Positions 8,711 to 18,600 of a stretch of 64,000 bases of DNA are shown here, piece by piece (position 1 is the stretch's first letter; every line of letters begins with the position of its first letter). The notes beneath the pieces were generated by a model. That model made no database searches, was not told the DNA's origin, and saw nothing but the letters and a program-made list of their open reading frames with translations. Origin of the DNA: Ilyobacter polytropus DSM 2926 (lineage in GTDB: Bacteria; Fusobacteriota; Fusobacteriia; Fusobacteriales; Fusobacteriaceae); assembly GCF_000165505.1 (NCBI RefSeq), contig NC_014632.1, forward strand, positions 372,001 to 436,000, written 5' to 3'. The position numbers and the translations under genes are program-made.

Positions 8711-9421
8711 ATGGCGTATTTATCGGTATTAAAAGGAATTTTTATAGAGGGCAACAGGTATATGTACATAGTTAATGGACTATCCTTTTCTGTGGGAGTG
8801 ACACTTTTGGCGGCTCTGATAGGATTAACTGTAGGAGTACTTTTAGCTGTAATGAGATTATCTCACTTTTATCCATTTAAGAACACGGAGAAATATAAAA
8901 AAACCAATCCTCTAAACCTTATAGCATTATGGTATATAGATATTATACGTGGAACTCCAGCTGTGGTACAGCTTATGGTACTTGCCAATGTAGTATTTGT
9001 AGGAAATTTACGTAATACTCCTATATTTGTAGTTGCGGCATTGGCCTTTGGACTAAACAGTTCTGCTTATGTGGCTGAGATCATAAGAGCGGGTATAGAG
9101 GGACTAGATAAGGGACAGACAGAGGCTTCTAGAGCGTTGGGAATGAATTATTTTCTCACTATGAAAGAGATAATAATACCACAGGCGATAAAAAATATTC
9201 TTCCGGCTTTAGTGAGTGAGTTTATAACCCTTCTTAAGGAAACTTCCATAGTAGGATTTATCGGAGGAGTGGATCTCTTGAGGTCTGCTAATATAATAAC
9301 AAGTCAGACCTATAGGGGAATAGAGCCTCTATTGGCAGTGGGACTCATCTATCTTATTATGACAAGTATCTTTACCAAATTTATGAGAAAAGTAGAAAAG
9401 GGGTTGAAAGTAAGTGATTAA
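8711..9421 (+). CDS. amino-acid ABC importer, permease (HisM/GlnP family)
   Basis: Inner-membrane permease of a polar amino-acid importer, 236 residues. It has about five hydrophobic segments and the family blocks RGTPAVVQL (about 79-87) and the EAA loop [21 protein letters not shown] (about 138-157). TAGGAGG precedes the start by 5 bases. It overlaps the ATPase gene by 8 bases. Because argH and argG follow in the same direction, arginine, ornithine or citrulline is a plausible substrate, but that is inference. Confidence 0.9.
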   Translation: MAYLSVLKGIFIEGNRYMYIVNGLSFSVGVTLLAALIGLTVGVLLAVMRLSHFYPFKNTEKYKKTNPLNLIALWYIDIIRGTPAVVQLMVLANVVFVGNLRNTPIFVVAALAFGLNSSAYVAEIIRAGIEGLDKGQTEASRALGMNYFLTMKEIIIPQAIKNILPALVSEFITLLKETSIVGFIGGVDLLRSANIITSQTYRGIEPLLAVGLIYLIMTSIFTKFMRKVEKGLKVSD

Positions 9422-10142
9422 AGTAGTTGACTTGCACAAGCACTTTGGTGATCTAGAGGTGCTTAAGGGTATAAATAAAGAGATAAAAAAGGGAGACGTA
9501 GTGGCTGTAATAGGTCCTTCTGGAAGTGGAAAATCCACCTTTCTAAGATGCCTTAACAGACTTGAAGAGCCTACAAAGGGGCATGTGTATATAGCAGGGG
9601 AAGATGTCATGGATAAAAAAGTGGACTTGAATCGTCTTCGTGAAAAAGTTGGGATGGTTTTTCAGCACTTTAATCTTTTTCCTCATAAGACAGTACTTGA
9701 AAACCTAATGCTTGCACCTACAAAGGTAAAGGGAATGACATCAGAAGAAGCTAAGAAAAAAGCAATGATCCTTCTTGAGAAGGTAGGATTGAAAGATAAG
9801 GCTGAAGCCTATCCAAACCAGCTTTCTGGTGGTCAAAAACAGAGGATAGCAATAGCTAGGGCTCTTGCTATGGAACCACACCTCATGCTTTTTGATGAGC
9901 CAACATCGGCATTGGATCCTGAGATGGTAAAGGAAGTACTAGATGTAATGAGAAGTCTTGTAGATGAGGGAATGACCATGGTAATAGTGACTCACGAGAT
10001 GGGATTTGCCAAAAATGTGGCCAGCAGGGTATTCTTTATGGATCAAGGAACTGTTCTTGAAGACGGAGAACCGACTCAGATTTTCAATAATCCAAAACAT
10101 GACAGAACAAGGGAATTTTTAGAAAAAGTATTGAATCATTAA
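9414..10142 (+). CDS. amino-acid ABC importer, ATP-binding protein (GlnQ/HisP family)
   Basis: The 242-residue ATPase has Walker [10 protein letters not shown] (about 34-42), the Q-loop [10 protein letters not shown], signature LSGGQKQR and Walker [14 protein letters not shown], all as in polar amino-acid importers. The start is GTG, overlapping the permease end by 8 bases, with AAAAGG upstream. It is followed 26 bases later by the first binding protein. Confidence 0.93.
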   Translation: MIKVVDLHKHFGDLEVLKGINKEIKKGDVVAVIGPSGSGKSTFLRCLNRLEEPTKGHVYIAGEDVMDKKVDLNRLREKVGMVFQHFNLFPHKTVLENLMLAPTKVKGMTSEEAKKKAMILLEKVGLKDKAEAYPNQLSGGQKQRIAIARALAMEPHLMLFDEPTSALDPEMVKEVLDVMRSLVDEGMTMVIVTHEMGFAKNVASRVFFMDQGTVLEDGEPTQIFNNPKHDRTREFLEKVLNH

Positions 10143-10168
10143 TAAAGTATCGGGAGGATAAAATAATT

Positions 10169-10903
10169 ATGAAAAAATTTTTAAATATTCTATTAATTTT
10201 GGTAATGCTAGTTTCTCTTGCAGCGTGCGGAGGAAAAAAAGAAGAAGAAAAAACTGTGATACATATAGGGACAAATGCTGAGTTTCCACCGTTTGAGTAT
10301 CTAGAAGATGGTAAAATTACAGGATTTGACATGGATTTAATCAAAGAGATTGCCAAAGAATCTCAATTGGAAATAAAGATAGAGGATATGTCTTTTGACG
10401 GTCTGCTTCCTGCACTTCAGTCAAAAAAAGTTGACGTTGTAATAGCGGGAATGACTGCCAACGAAGAAAGAAAAAAAGCTGTAAACTTTACATCACCTTA
10501 TTATACTGCTAGTCAGGTAATAGTTGTAAAAGAAGGAGATAGCTCTATAAACTCCTTTGATGACCTGAAGGGGAAAAAAGTAGGGGTAATGCTTGGATTT
10601 ACAGGGGACCTTGTAGTCAGCGAGATAGAAGGGGTAAATATAGAGAGATATAATGCAGCTTATGCTGGGATAATGTCGCTTCAGTCAGGCAAGGTAGATG
10701 CAGTAGTCCTTGACTCAGAGCCGGCTAAAAACTATGTGGAAAAAAATGAAGGGCTGGCAATAGCCAAAGCAGATGCTGCAGAAGAAGAGTATGCAATAGC
10801 AGTAAGAAAAGAAGATAAAGAACTCTTATTAAAACTCGAAAACGGTCTGAAAACTGTAAAAGATAACGGGACATATGAGGAGTTACTAAAGAAATATTTT
10901 TAA
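10169..10903 (+). CDS. amino-acid-binding lipoprotein 1
   Basis: Substrate-binding protein of the importer (SBP_bac_3 fold), 244 residues. The lipoprotein signal ends in lipobox LAAC (Cys 20). Family blocks include GTNAEFPPFEYLEDGKITGFD, ALQSKKVDVVIAGMTANEERK (spanning about 30-100) and a C-terminal DNGTYEELLKKYF. A second, similar binding protein lies 182 bases downstream, so one permease/ATPase pair may serve two ligands. Confidence 0.92.
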   Translation: MKKFLNILLILVMLVSLAACGGKKEEEKTVIHIGTNAEFPPFEYLEDGKITGFDMDLIKEIAKESQLEIKIEDMSFDGLLPALQSKKVDVVIAGMTANEERKKAVNFTSPYYTASQVIVVKEGDSSINSFDDLKGKKVGVMLGFTGDLVVSEIEGVNIERYNAAYAGIMSLQSGKVDAVVLDSEPAKNYVEKNEGLAIAKADAAEEEYAIAVRKEDKELLLKLENGLKTVKDNGTYEELLKKYF

Positions 10904-11009
10904 GGCAGGAAAAATGAACAGGAAAAACGAAAAAAATAAAACAGCTGAATAGAGATATATAAATGTTGGTAAGAACTGTCTGGATTTTTTTACACTAAAG
11001 TGGTGTATT

Positions 11010-11042
11010 GGACCTGTCTAATTCTTGGCAGGTTCTTTTTTA
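11010..11042 (+). terminator. terminator between the two binding-protein genes
   Basis: ACCTGTC and GGCAGGT pair around TAATTCTT, followed by TTCTTTTTT. It divides the importer genes from the second binding protein plus argHG, so read-through or a second promoter must supply the downstream genes. A small TACAC/GTGTA hairpin precedes it. Confidence 0.75.
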
Positions 11043-11085
11043 TACAAAAATTTTAAAAATTAAATGTAAAGAGGGGGAGTTTATT

Positions 11086-11841
11086 ATGAGAAAAATGATG
11101 CTTATTGTATCACTTTTGATGTTGGTAGTTTTAGGTGGGTGTGGTAAAAAAGAAACTGCACAAGAGGAAAAGAAGGTTCTTTTTGTTGGAACAAATGCAG
11201 AATTCAAGCCTTTTGAATATCTTGAAGACGGTAAAATAGTAGGTTTTGATGCTGAACTAATGGAAAAGATTCTTGAAAACTTAGGTTATGAGATGGAATG
11301 GAAGAATATGAGTTTTGACGGGCTTATTCCTGCTCTTCAAAGTGAGAAGATCGACCTTATCATAGCTGGAATGACTCCTACAGAGGAAAGAAAAAAGGCA
11401 GTAGATTTCTCTGACTCTTATTTGACTACAAAGCAGTCTTTTGTAATAATAGAGAAAAACAATGAACTTAAGACTATGGATGATCTTAAAAACAAAAAAC
11501 TAGGAGCACAGCTAGGAACGGCTCAGGAAACTATAGCAAGAGGTATAGAGGGAGCTAAAATAACACCTTATACTTCTATAACTGCTGCAATATTAGACCT
11601 TAAAAGTGAGAAGTTAGATGCAGTTGTACTAGAAAACTTAGTGGCTCTGCCTTATATAAAAAATAACGAGGGTCTTAAAAAGATAGATATGGAAGAACTT
11701 CCTAAGGCTGATGTTGCCATTGCTATAAATAAAGGAAATGAAGAGCTTTTGGAAAAAATAAATAAAGAACTTCAGAATCTTAAAGAGAACGGATTTTATG
11801 ATGAGATCTTCAATAAATACTTTGTAGATACACAAAACTAG
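11086..11841 (+). CDS. amino-acid-binding lipoprotein 2
   Basis: A 251-residue SBP_bac_3 protein with lipobox LGGC (Cys 19), clearly paralogous to the binding protein upstream (shared GTNAEF, FEYLEDGKI and IAGMTPTEERKKAVDF-type blocks). ATG 11086 is chosen because GAGGGGGAG precedes it and the longer in-frame start at 11008 would lie inside a terminator hairpin. It ends 8 bases before argH, so its product is likely made together with the arginine enzymes. The ligand is unknown. Confidence 0.9.
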   Translation: MRKMMLIVSLLMLVVLGGCGKKETAQEEKKVLFVGTNAEFKPFEYLEDGKIVGFDAELMEKILENLGYEMEWKNMSFDGLIPALQSEKIDLIIAGMTPTEERKKAVDFSDSYLTTKQSFVIIEKNNELKTMDDLKNKKLGAQLGTAQETIARGIEGAKITPYTSITAAILDLKSEKLDAVVLENLVALPYIKNNEGLKKIDMEELPKADVAIAINKGNEELLEKINKELQNLKENGFYDEIFNKYFVDTQN

Positions 11842-11849
11842 GAGGATAT

Positions 11850-13238
11850 ATGAAACTTTGGGGTGGAAGGTTTAAGAAAGAGACAAGCAGTTTACTTGAA
11901 AAGTTTAATGCTTCTATAAACTTTGACAAAAGAATGTATAAAGAGGATATAGAGGGAAGTATAGCTCATTCTAAGATGCTTGCAAAACAGGATATAATAT
12001 CTCATGAAGAGCAAAAAACAATCGAAAAAGGACTACTTCAGGTAAAAGAGGAGATCGAGTCTGGAAACTTTGTTTTCTCAATAAAAGACGAAGATATACA
12101 CATGGCTATAGAGGGAAGACTTATAGCTTTGGTAGGAGAGGCCGGAAAAAAACTTCATACTGCTAGAAGCAGAAATGACCAGGTGCTTGTGGATACGAGG
12201 CTTTATACAAAGAGAAGAGCTGAGGAAATAGGAAGCGGTTTGCTAGAACTTATGGATGCTCTTATAGAGGTCAGTGAAAAGAATATAGGGGTTATTATGC
12301 CTGGTTACACACATCTTCAGAGAGCACAGCCTATACTTTTTTCTCACCACGTAATGGCTTACTTTCAGATGTTTAAAAGAGACCTAGAAAGACTAGAAAG
12401 TGCAGTAGAAAGAATAGATGTACTTCCTCTAGGTGCAGGAGCCCTTGCAGGAACTACTTACCCTATCGACAGGGAATATGTAAGAGAACTTCTTGGATTT
12501 GCCAAGGTAAGTGAGAACAGTCTAGATACTGTAAGTGACAGAGACTTTATAATAGAGATGAATTTTGTCCTTGCTATGATAGCTATGCATATGTCTAGAT
12601 TTTCTGAAGAGATTATTATGTGGTCTACAAAGGAGTTTTCATTTGTTCAGCTAGATGACGGCTATTCTACAGGATCGTCGATCATGCCTCAGAAGAAAAA
12701 TCCTGATATTCCTGAACTTGTGAGAGGGAAATGCGGAAGAGTCTACGGAAACTTAGTTAGCATAATGACAGTTATGAAGGGTCTGCCTCTTGCATACAAT
12801 AAGGACACTCAAGAGGATAAGGAAGGATTCTTTGATTCAGTAGACAATATGGGAATGTCCCTTGAAATATTCAAAGAGATGCTTCTTACAATGTCTGTAA
12901 ATGAAGAAAATATGAAAAAGGGAATCTACGGAGGATTCATCAACGCAACTGATGTGGCGGACTACCTTGCTAAAAAAGGGATACCATTCAGAGAAGCTCA
13001 CCACATAACAGGTTCGATGGTGGCTTACTGCGAAGAAAAGAACACATCTCTTGAGGAACTTTCTTTAGAGGAGTTTAAACAGTTTAGTGATGCATTTGAA
13101 AGTGATGTATTAACACTTATTACAGTAGAGGCTTGTATAGAGGGAAGAGACTCTTACGGAGGAACATCTACAAACCAGGTTAAAAGACAAATATCAGAAG
13201 GAAAAAAACTTTTAGAAAAATATAAGGGGGAGTTATAA
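11850..13238 (+). CDS. argH: argininosuccinate lyase
   Basis: Splits argininosuccinate into arginine and fumarate, the last step of arginine synthesis. The 462-residue protein is full length and has the fumarase/aspartase signature GSSIMPQKKNPD (about 274-285), whose Ser region is catalytic, plus LHTARSRNDQV and GYTHLQRAQP. AGGAGG precedes the ATG. Lies directly before argG (TAA followed at once by ATG). In a fermentative anaerobe the pair could make arginine from citrulline. Confidence 0.96.
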   Translation: MKLWGGRFKKETSSLLEKFNASINFDKRMYKEDIEGSIAHSKMLAKQDIISHEEQKTIEKGLLQVKEEIESGNFVFSIKDEDIHMAIEGRLIALVGEAGKKLHTARSRNDQVLVDTRLYTKRRAEEIGSGLLELMDALIEVSEKNIGVIMPGYTHLQRAQPILFSHHVMAYFQMFKRDLERLESAVERIDVLPLGAGALAGTTYPIDREYVRELLGFAKVSENSLDTVSDRDFIIEMNFVLAMIAMHMSRFSEEIIMWSTKEFSFVQLDDGYSTGSSIMPQKKNPDIPELVRGKCGRVYGNLVSIMTVMKGLPLAYNKDTQEDKEGFFDSVDNMGMSLEIFKEMLLTMSVNEENMKKGIYGGFINATDVADYLAKKGIPFREAHHITGSMVAYCEEKNTSLEELSLEEFKQFSDAFESDVLTLITVEACIEGRDSYGGTSTNQVKRQISEGKKLLEKYKGEL

Positions 13239-14435
13239 ATGGAAAAAGTAGTATTAGCATATTCAGGAGGACTAGATACCTCTATCATCATACCTTGGTT
13301 AAAAGAAAATTACAGTCTTGACGTAATCGCTGTCTGCGTAGATGTAGGTCAAGATGACGATATGGAAGAAGTTAAGAAAAAAGCCATAGCTTCAGGAGCT
13401 GCAAAAGTATTTGTTGTAGATGCTAAAGAGGAATTTTTAACAGAATACGCCTTTAAAGCACTTAAGGCAGGAGCTATGTATGAAAACAGATATCTTTTAG
13501 GAACATCTTTTGCAAGACCACTAATGGCTAAAAAATTAGTTGAAATAGCTCATCAAGAGGGAGCTACATATATCTGTCATGGTTGTACAGGAAAAGGTAA
13601 TGACCAGGTAAGATTTGAAGTAGGAGTAGCAGCATTTGATCCGATGATGAAAATAATCGCTCCTTGGAGAGAGTGGGATATCGAATCTAGAGAAGATGCA
13701 ATAGACTATGCAGAAGCAAAGGGTATAAAATTAACTGTAACAAAGGAAAAAATCTACTCTAGAGACCAAAATATGTGGCATATAAGTCATGAAGGTGGAG
13801 ATATCGAAACTTTATCAAATGAGCATAAAGAAGAGATGTACATGATGGTAACTCCTCCAAAATTAGCTAAAGATGAGGAATCTTTTGTATCTGTTACTTT
13901 TGAAAAAGGATTCCCAGTAGCAGTTGACGGAGACGCTATGGGACCTGTAGAACTTCTTCAAAAGCTCAACAAAATAGCCGGAGAGAATGGAATAGGGGTA
14001 ATAGATATAGTAGAAAACAGACTTGTGGGAATGAAATCAAGAGGTATATATGAAACTCCAGGAGGAACACTTCTTTACAAGGCTCTTACAGACCTTGAGA
14101 GTGTGTGTCTAGACAAAGATTCGTGGGCATTAAAGAGAAGTCTTTCTGAAAAATATGCTGACCTTGCATACAACGGACTTTGGTTTACATCTTTAAGAGA
14201 AGCTATCGACAGCTTTGTAGATACACTTCATGAGAATGTGACAGGAACAATAAAAATGAAGCTTTACAAAGGAAATGTAAAAGTAGCAGGAAGAATAACT
14301 GAAAATGCCCTTTATGACGAGGAAATCTCATCATTTGGTGCAAGTGACCTTTACAGTCACAGTGATGCAGAAGGATTTATAAAAATATTCTCACTTCCGA
14401 CTAAGATAAAAAAATTAAAAGAAGACAGAAAATAG
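13239..14435 (+). CDS. argG: argininosuccinate synthase
   Basis: Joins citrulline and aspartate using ATP. The 398-residue protein has the N-type PPi-synthetase loop AYSGGLDTS (7-15), [15 protein letters not shown] (about 112-126) and the Trp/Arg-rich APWREW block. Its start abuts the argH stop and GGGGGAG lies within the end of argH, so translation is coupled. argHG without the rest of the arginine pathway nearby suggests citrulline supply from another locus or from uptake. Confidence 0.96.
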   Translation: MEKVVLAYSGGLDTSIIIPWLKENYSLDVIAVCVDVGQDDDMEEVKKKAIASGAAKVFVVDAKEEFLTEYAFKALKAGAMYENRYLLGTSFARPLMAKKLVEIAHQEGATYICHGCTGKGNDQVRFEVGVAAFDPMMKIIAPWREWDIESREDAIDYAEAKGIKLTVTKEKIYSRDQNMWHISHEGGDIETLSNEHKEEMYMMVTPPKLAKDEESFVSVTFEKGFPVAVDGDAMGPVELLQKLNKIAGENGIGVIDIVENRLVGMKSRGIYETPGGTLLYKALTDLESVCLDKDSWALKRSLSEKYADLAYNGLWFTSLREAIDSFVDTLHENVTGTIKMKLYKGNVKVAGRITENALYDEEISSFGASDLYSHSDAEGFIKIFSLPTKIKKLKEDRK

Positions 14436-14444
14436 AATTATTTG

Positions 14445-14474
14445 CAGGGGATGCATGTCCCCTGTTTTTTTTAT
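14445..14474 (+). terminator. terminator after argG
   Basis: CAGGGGA and TCCCCTG pair perfectly around TGCATG, followed by eight T residues. Confidence 0.9.
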
Positions 14475-14603
14475 ATTATATGAAAAAAATATAGATATTT
14501 AATTTTTTAAGAGATAGTAAGATGGGTTGGATGTATAAAAAAGGAAATGTTGAAAGATCAATGTAAAATATTTTTATAGAGAGTAGAAGGAGATGGTGAC
14601 AGA

Positions 14604-14936
14604 ATGTCAAACTATAACTGGGTAAAAATAGGTGAGATGATGCAAAAACTTATCGAAGACAATACGATAGATTTTAATGAAGAAGCTACTTATTGTATTA
14701 TGAGAAGATATAACCCTGAACTGCCTTTTAGTTTTGACAGATATATAAAAACCTACAAAGAGGAGCTTGGTGTTGATTTTGTCCAGAGAAAAGATGTTCT
14801 TGGAAAAATTTTTCTAAACTATGATGTGGATACGAGGTTAAAACTTTTGAACTACCTTCTCTATTATTTTCATAAAAGTAAGGTCAACAGAATAAAGTTG
14901 AAAGAACTTGAAAACTATCTTGATGACAATAGATAG
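14604..14936 (+). CDS. hypothetical protein, 110 residues
   Basis: I do not recognise a family. AGAAGGAG precedes the ATG, and a strong terminator overlaps the stop codon, so it looks like a real one-gene unit. The protein is predicted cytoplasmic with no signal or membrane segment, rich in charged and aromatic residues (KEELGVDFVQRKDVLGKIFL, LKLLNYLLYYFHKSK) and probably helical. Its position between argG and a MATE exporter gives no functional hint. Confidence 0.65.
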   Translation: MSNYNWVKIGEMMQKLIEDNTIDFNEEATYCIMRRYNPELPFSFDRYIKTYKEELGVDFVQRKDVLGKIFLNYDVDTRLKLLNYLLYYFHKSKVNRIKLKELENYLDDNR

Positions 14937-14962
14937 AGGGCCTGTTAGGGCCCTCTTATTTT
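14935..14962 (+). terminator. terminator overlapping the stop of the 110-residue ORF
   Basis: AGAGGGCC and GGCCCTCT form an 8-bp stem around TGTTAG, followed by TATTTTCTT. The first stem bases are part of the stop codon region. Confidence 0.85.
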
Positions 14963-15011
14963 CTTAGTGAATCACCGACTTGATCTGAATATTAAAGTTA
15001 AAAAATTTCAT

Positions 15012-15085
15012 TACAAACGAACACCGGTGAAAGATAAGAATTAGTTTTAATAAGGACAAAACCTTTTGGACACATAGCTTATAAA
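15012..15085 (+). repeat. decayed family A repeat copy
   Basis: CATTACAAACGAACACCGGTG, then AGATAAGAATTAG, then ATAAGGACAAAACCTTTTGGACACATAG. It follows the same word order as intact copies (GTCACGAATGGACAC, AAGATAAAAAAATTA, ATAAGGATAAAACCTTTTGGCCACAGAG) with many substitutions. An old copy upstream of the MATE gene. Confidence 0.55.
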
Positions 15086-15137
15086 CTAAGTAATTTATCT
15101 CAATATCATAAAAAAATTAAAAAAAGGAGTGGGAGAG

Positions 15138-16493
15138 ATGGACCTTACAAAGGGAGACATAGGGCAGGCAGTAAAAAAAGTGGCAATCCCTTCTAGTGTG
15201 GGGTTCCTTTTTAACACCCTTTTTAATGTGGTGGACAGTATGTATACCGGATATATAGGTCCTGATGCCTTGGCAGGACTTGCCATGTCATTTCCTGTGT
15301 TTTTTATTCTTATATCCTTAGGTTCCGGTATAGGGACAGGGGTGACGGCTATTCTTTCAAATTTTATAGGGGAGAAAAGCTGTGAAAAGGCAAGAGTGAC
15401 TGGACGGGATGCTCTGACACTGGGAGTTATTTTTGCATTTTTTATAACCTTTGTGGGTATAGGGGTAGACGGACCTCTTTTTAAATATATGGGAGGTGCA
15501 GAAACTTCTGTTTTTTACGGAGAAAAATATACCACCTGGATATTTATAGGATCGGTGTTTTTTGTTATGAACATGGTTTTTAACGGGATACTATCTTCTC
15601 AGGGAGACACCAAATCCTATAGAAATTTTTTGATAATTGGATTTTTTGTAAATATAGTTTTAGATCCGTTTTTTATATTTATATTGAAAATGAGCACAGA
15701 CGGAGTGGCAATAGCAACAGTAATTGTGCAGATAATGGGGAATTTTTATCTGTATAAAAAAGTTAAAATGTCCCAACTTTTTTCAGGTCATGGATACAAG
15801 CTTTGCAAACCACATATGGAAAATTATAAAAACATACTGTCACAGGGAATACCGGCTAGTCTAAATATGATGACGATAGCCTTGGGGATATTTGTGATCA
15901 ATTATTTTGTAATTAAAAATGGAGGAGATATGGCTGTGGCAGCCTATGGGATATCTATGAGAATAGAGCAGATGGCACTTTTGCCGGCTATAGGACTAAA
16001 TATAGCAGCACTAAGTATAGCCGGTCAAAGCTATGGAGCTGGGGAGACAGAAAGGGTCATGCATGTATATAAAAAGACTCTAAAGTATGGGATTGTTATT
16101 ATGACCATTGCAATGTTTATAATACTTCCTTTGTCTGGATATTTGCTCAGGATTTTCACAAGAAACAGTGAGATAATAAGATACGGCATGGGATACTTTA
16201 GAGTGGAAATTCTTGTGTTTAATTCTTATATTCTTTTGAATATATCAGTTTCGGTGCTTCAGGGTCTGAAAAGACCGAAATTTGCAATTATTATAGGTAT
16301 TTACAGACAGTTTCTCATGCCTATTCTGCTTTTTCCTGTTTTTACAAATATTACAGGGGATGTCACAGGAATATGGTGGGGTATATTTACAATAAATTGG
16401 AGTGCGGCCCTTGTTGCAGTTTTGTATGTAAATAGAGTATATAAAAAGATATTGGTTTTAAAGGAGAAAAAATCCCGTATTACAAAGATGTAA
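15138..16493 (+). CDS. MATE-family multidrug or metabolite exporter
   Basis: Inner-membrane exporter of 451 residues with about twelve hydrophobic segments in two similar halves. ATG 15138 is chosen because AAAGGAG (15123-15129) lies 8 bases upstream and overlaps the alternative GTG at 15129. Blocks such as VDSMYTGYIGPDALAGLAMS near residues 31-50 and GIPASLNMMTIALG in the second half fit the NorM/DinF-like MatE family. Substrate unknown. Confidence 0.88.
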   Translation: MDLTKGDIGQAVKKVAIPSSVGFLFNTLFNVVDSMYTGYIGPDALAGLAMSFPVFFILISLGSGIGTGVTAILSNFIGEKSCEKARVTGRDALTLGVIFAFFITFVGIGVDGPLFKYMGGAETSVFYGEKYTTWIFIGSVFFVMNMVFNGILSSQGDTKSYRNFLIIGFFVNIVLDPFFIFILKMSTDGVAIATVIVQIMGNFYLYKKVKMSQLFSGHGYKLCKPHMENYKNILSQGIPASLNMMTIALGIFVINYFVIKNGGDMAVAAYGISMRIEQMALLPAIGLNIAALSIAGQSYGAGETERVMHVYKKTLKYGIVIMTIAMFIILPLSGYLLRIFTRNSEIIRYGMGYFRVEILVFNSYILLNISVSVLQGLKRPKFAIIIGIYRQFLMPILLFPVFTNITGDVTGIWWGIFTINWSAALVAVLYVNRVYKKILVLKEKKSRITKM

Positions 16494-16500
16494 GAGGGGT

Positions 16501-16529
16501 TTGTTTAAATAAGATATTTATAGTATAAT
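16501..16529 (+). promoter_or_regulatory. promoter of the tatD-rlmA-acpS run
   Basis: TTGTTT (16501-16506), a 17-base spacer and a perfect TATAAT (16524-16529), 42 bases before the tatD start. Confidence 0.65.
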
Positions 16530-16571
16530 TTTAAATATTTCAAGAAAAATTAATGGCGGTGATAAATAATA

Positions 16572-17336
16572 ATGAAACTTATAGATTCCCATTGTCATCT
16601 TGATAATGAAAAATTTCAAGGTGACAGAGACGAAATCATAGAAAAAATAGGAAAAGAACTGGAGTTTGCTGTAAATATAGGTTATGATTTGAAAAGTTCT
16701 GAAGAAAGTATAAAACTCGCAGAAAAACATGATTTTATATATGCAGTAGCAGGAATCCATCCGACAGATATAAGCGGTTATAATCAGGAGATGGAAAATG
16801 CACTGGAAAAGCTAGCTAGACATCCTAAGGTTCTTGCAGTAGGGGAGATAGGTCTTGACTACCACTGGATGACAGAACCTAAGGAGAAACAGCAGGAGGT
16901 CTTTAAAAGGCTTATAGAGGTTGCTAGAAGAGTAGAAAAACCTATAGTGGTGCATACAAGAGATGCTATGCATGACACCCTTGAGATATTAAAAAAGTAC
17001 CCTGATGTAACAGGAATACTTCACTGCTATCCCGGGTCTTATGAAAGTGCACTAGAGGTAATGGATAATTTTTATTTCGGTGTAGGCGGAGTAGTAACCT
17101 TTAAAAACGCCAAAAAACTGGTAGAGGCAATAAAAAAAATTCCTTTGGAAAAACTACTGGTGGAGACAGACTCACCTTATCTGACACCTGAACCCTATAG
17201 AGGAAAAAGAAATGAGCCCTCTTATGTGGAATATGTAGCCAGAAAAATAGCAGAGGTAAAAAATGTAGATTATGAAGAGGTAGTAAGAGTAACAAATCAA
17301 AATACGAAACTAGCTTATAAAATGATAAAGGGGTAA
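16572..17336 (+). CDS. tatD: TatD-family metal-dependent deoxyribonuclease
   Basis: A 254-residue TIM-barrel hydrolase of the TatD/YcfH family. Metal-binding motifs are visible: SHCHLD (5-10), the GEIGLDYHW Glu (about 90-98), VVHTRDA and LLVETDSPYL with the final Asp. It starts an apparent operon with rlmA (4 bases after) and acpS. A GGCGGTGAT ribosome site precedes the ATG. Confidence 0.92.
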   Translation: MKLIDSHCHLDNEKFQGDRDEIIEKIGKELEFAVNIGYDLKSSEESIKLAEKHDFIYAVAGIHPTDISGYNQEMENALEKLARHPKVLAVGEIGLDYHWMTEPKEKQQEVFKRLIEVARRVEKPIVVHTRDAMHDTLEILKKYPDVTGILHCYPGSYESALEVMDNFYFGVGGVVTFKNAKKLVEAIKKIPLEKLLVETDSPYLTPEPYRGKRNEPSYVEYVARKIAEVKNVDYEEVVRVTNQNTKLAYKMIKG

Positions 17337-17340
17337 TGGA

Positions 17341-18177
17341 ATGGGATTATTGGTATGCCCTATTTGTAAAGAGGAACTTCTGAAAATAGAAAGAAGTTTT
17401 AGATGTAAAAATAATCATAATTATGATATGGCAAAGCAGGGATATTTGAATCTGCTTTTATCTAGCAAAAAGAAATCTAAAAATCCCGGTGACGACAGGG
17501 AGATGGTAGAGAGCAGAAAACGATTTTTAGAAGCTGGATTTTATAAAAAAATATCTGAAAAAGTAAATATTATGGTGGCAGAATCTGCTGCAAAAGAAAA
17601 AGAGCTAAAGATACTGGATATCGGCTGCGGTGAGGGGTATTACACCAACCGTCTAAAAAGCTTTCTTGAAGAAAAAAATAAAACAGTAGAGATGCTTGGG
17701 ATAGACATATCCAAAGAAGCTGTTTTGGCAGCCAGTAAAAGTTATAAAGAGATATCATGGTTTGTTGCAAGTGGTGGAGAACTTCCCATAAAGGATAACG
17801 CTCTTGATTTTGTTCTTTGTATGTTTTCTAGAATAGTACCGGAGGAGTACAACAGGGTAATAAAAGACAAGGGATATCTTGTGGTAGCCTCTACTGGTGG
17901 AAAACATCTCTTAGAGATGAAACAGGTTCTTTATAAAGATGTAAAAACTGATTTTTACAGGCCTGAAAAACATCTCGCTGATTTTTTCCAACTGGAAAAA
18001 ACAGTGAATGTCAAATATACAGAAACTATAAAGGGAAATGAAAATATAAAGAGTCTATTTGATATGACCCCCTATAAGTGGAGAAGTCCTAAAGAGGGAG
18101 TGGATAGACTTTATCTCCTCGATGAACTGAAGGTAACTATAGACGTAAACCTAGATTTATTTAGAAAAAAAGTCTAA
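17341..18177 (+). CDS. rlmA: 23S rRNA guanine-N1 methyltransferase, RlmA type
   Basis: The N-terminus is a zinc knuckle (Cys 6, Cys 9, Cys 22, His 26) followed by the family block YDMAKQGYLNLLL, then SKNPGDDREMVESRKRFLEAGFY. SAM-binding motif I is ILDIGCGEGYY (91-101). This order is diagnostic of RlmA, which methylates the 745/748 region of 23S rRNA. Length 278 is normal. Which of the two neighbouring positions is modified cannot be told here. Confidence 0.88.
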   Translation: MGLLVCPICKEELLKIERSFRCKNNHNYDMAKQGYLNLLLSSKKKSKNPGDDREMVESRKRFLEAGFYKKISEKVNIMVAESAAKEKELKILDIGCGEGYYTNRLKSFLEEKNKTVEMLGIDISKEAVLAASKSYKEISWFVASGGELPIKDNALDFVLCMFSRIVPEEYNRVIKDKGYLVVASTGGKHLLEMKQVLYKDVKTDFYRPEKHLADFFQLEKTVNVKYTETIKGNENIKSLFDMTPYKWRSPKEGVDRLYLLDELKVTIDVNLDLFRKKV

Positions 18178-18211
18178 GAGAGAATTTTACAAAAGGTCTG
18201 TGAGGTGGAAG

Positions 18212-18583
18212 ATGGAGATAACCGGTATCGGTAACGATATAGTTGAAATAGACAGGATAAAAAAAGCCATAGTAAAAAACTCTAGATTCAAAGATCGAGT
18301 TTATACCTCTAATGAGATAGATTACCTTGAAAAAAAATCCGATCCGTATCCAGGTTATGCAGGAAGGTTTGCTGCAAAAGAAGCTGTATCTAAGGCTATG
18401 GGGACAGGGGTCAGAGGATTTAATCTTTGTGATATAGAGGTAGTAAATAATAGCCTGGGGAAACCAGAAGTGAAATTTTATGGAGCACTAGAGGAAAAAT
18501 ATAAAGATTTTAAGGTGATGTTAACTATATCCCATTCTAGAGAGTATGCGACGGCAATGGCAATTTTGTTTAAATGTTTTTAA
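18212..18583 (+). CDS. acpS: holo-[acyl-carrier-protein] synthase
   Basis: Transfers 4'-phosphopantetheine from CoA to ACP. From ATG 18212 (preceded by GAGGTGG; preferred over the GTG at 18200) the protein has 123 residues, typical for AcpS. It shows GIGNDIVEIDRI with Mg-binding Asp 9 and RFAAKEAVSKA with Glu 57. Ends 17 bases before the family B element at 18601. Confidence 0.94.
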   Translation: MEITGIGNDIVEIDRIKKAIVKNSRFKDRVYTSNEIDYLEKKSDPYPGYAGRFAAKEAVSKAMGTGVRGFNLCDIEVVNNSLGKPEVKFYGALEEKYKDFKVMLTISHSREYATAMAILFKCF

Positions 18584-18600
18584 GGTTTTATTTTTGAATA

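Noticed and set aside
11008-11085. Longer start for the second binding protein
   Set aside because: The added 26 residues would be encoded inside an intrinsic terminator and would bury the lipoprotein signal; ATG 11086 has a GAGGGGGAG site.
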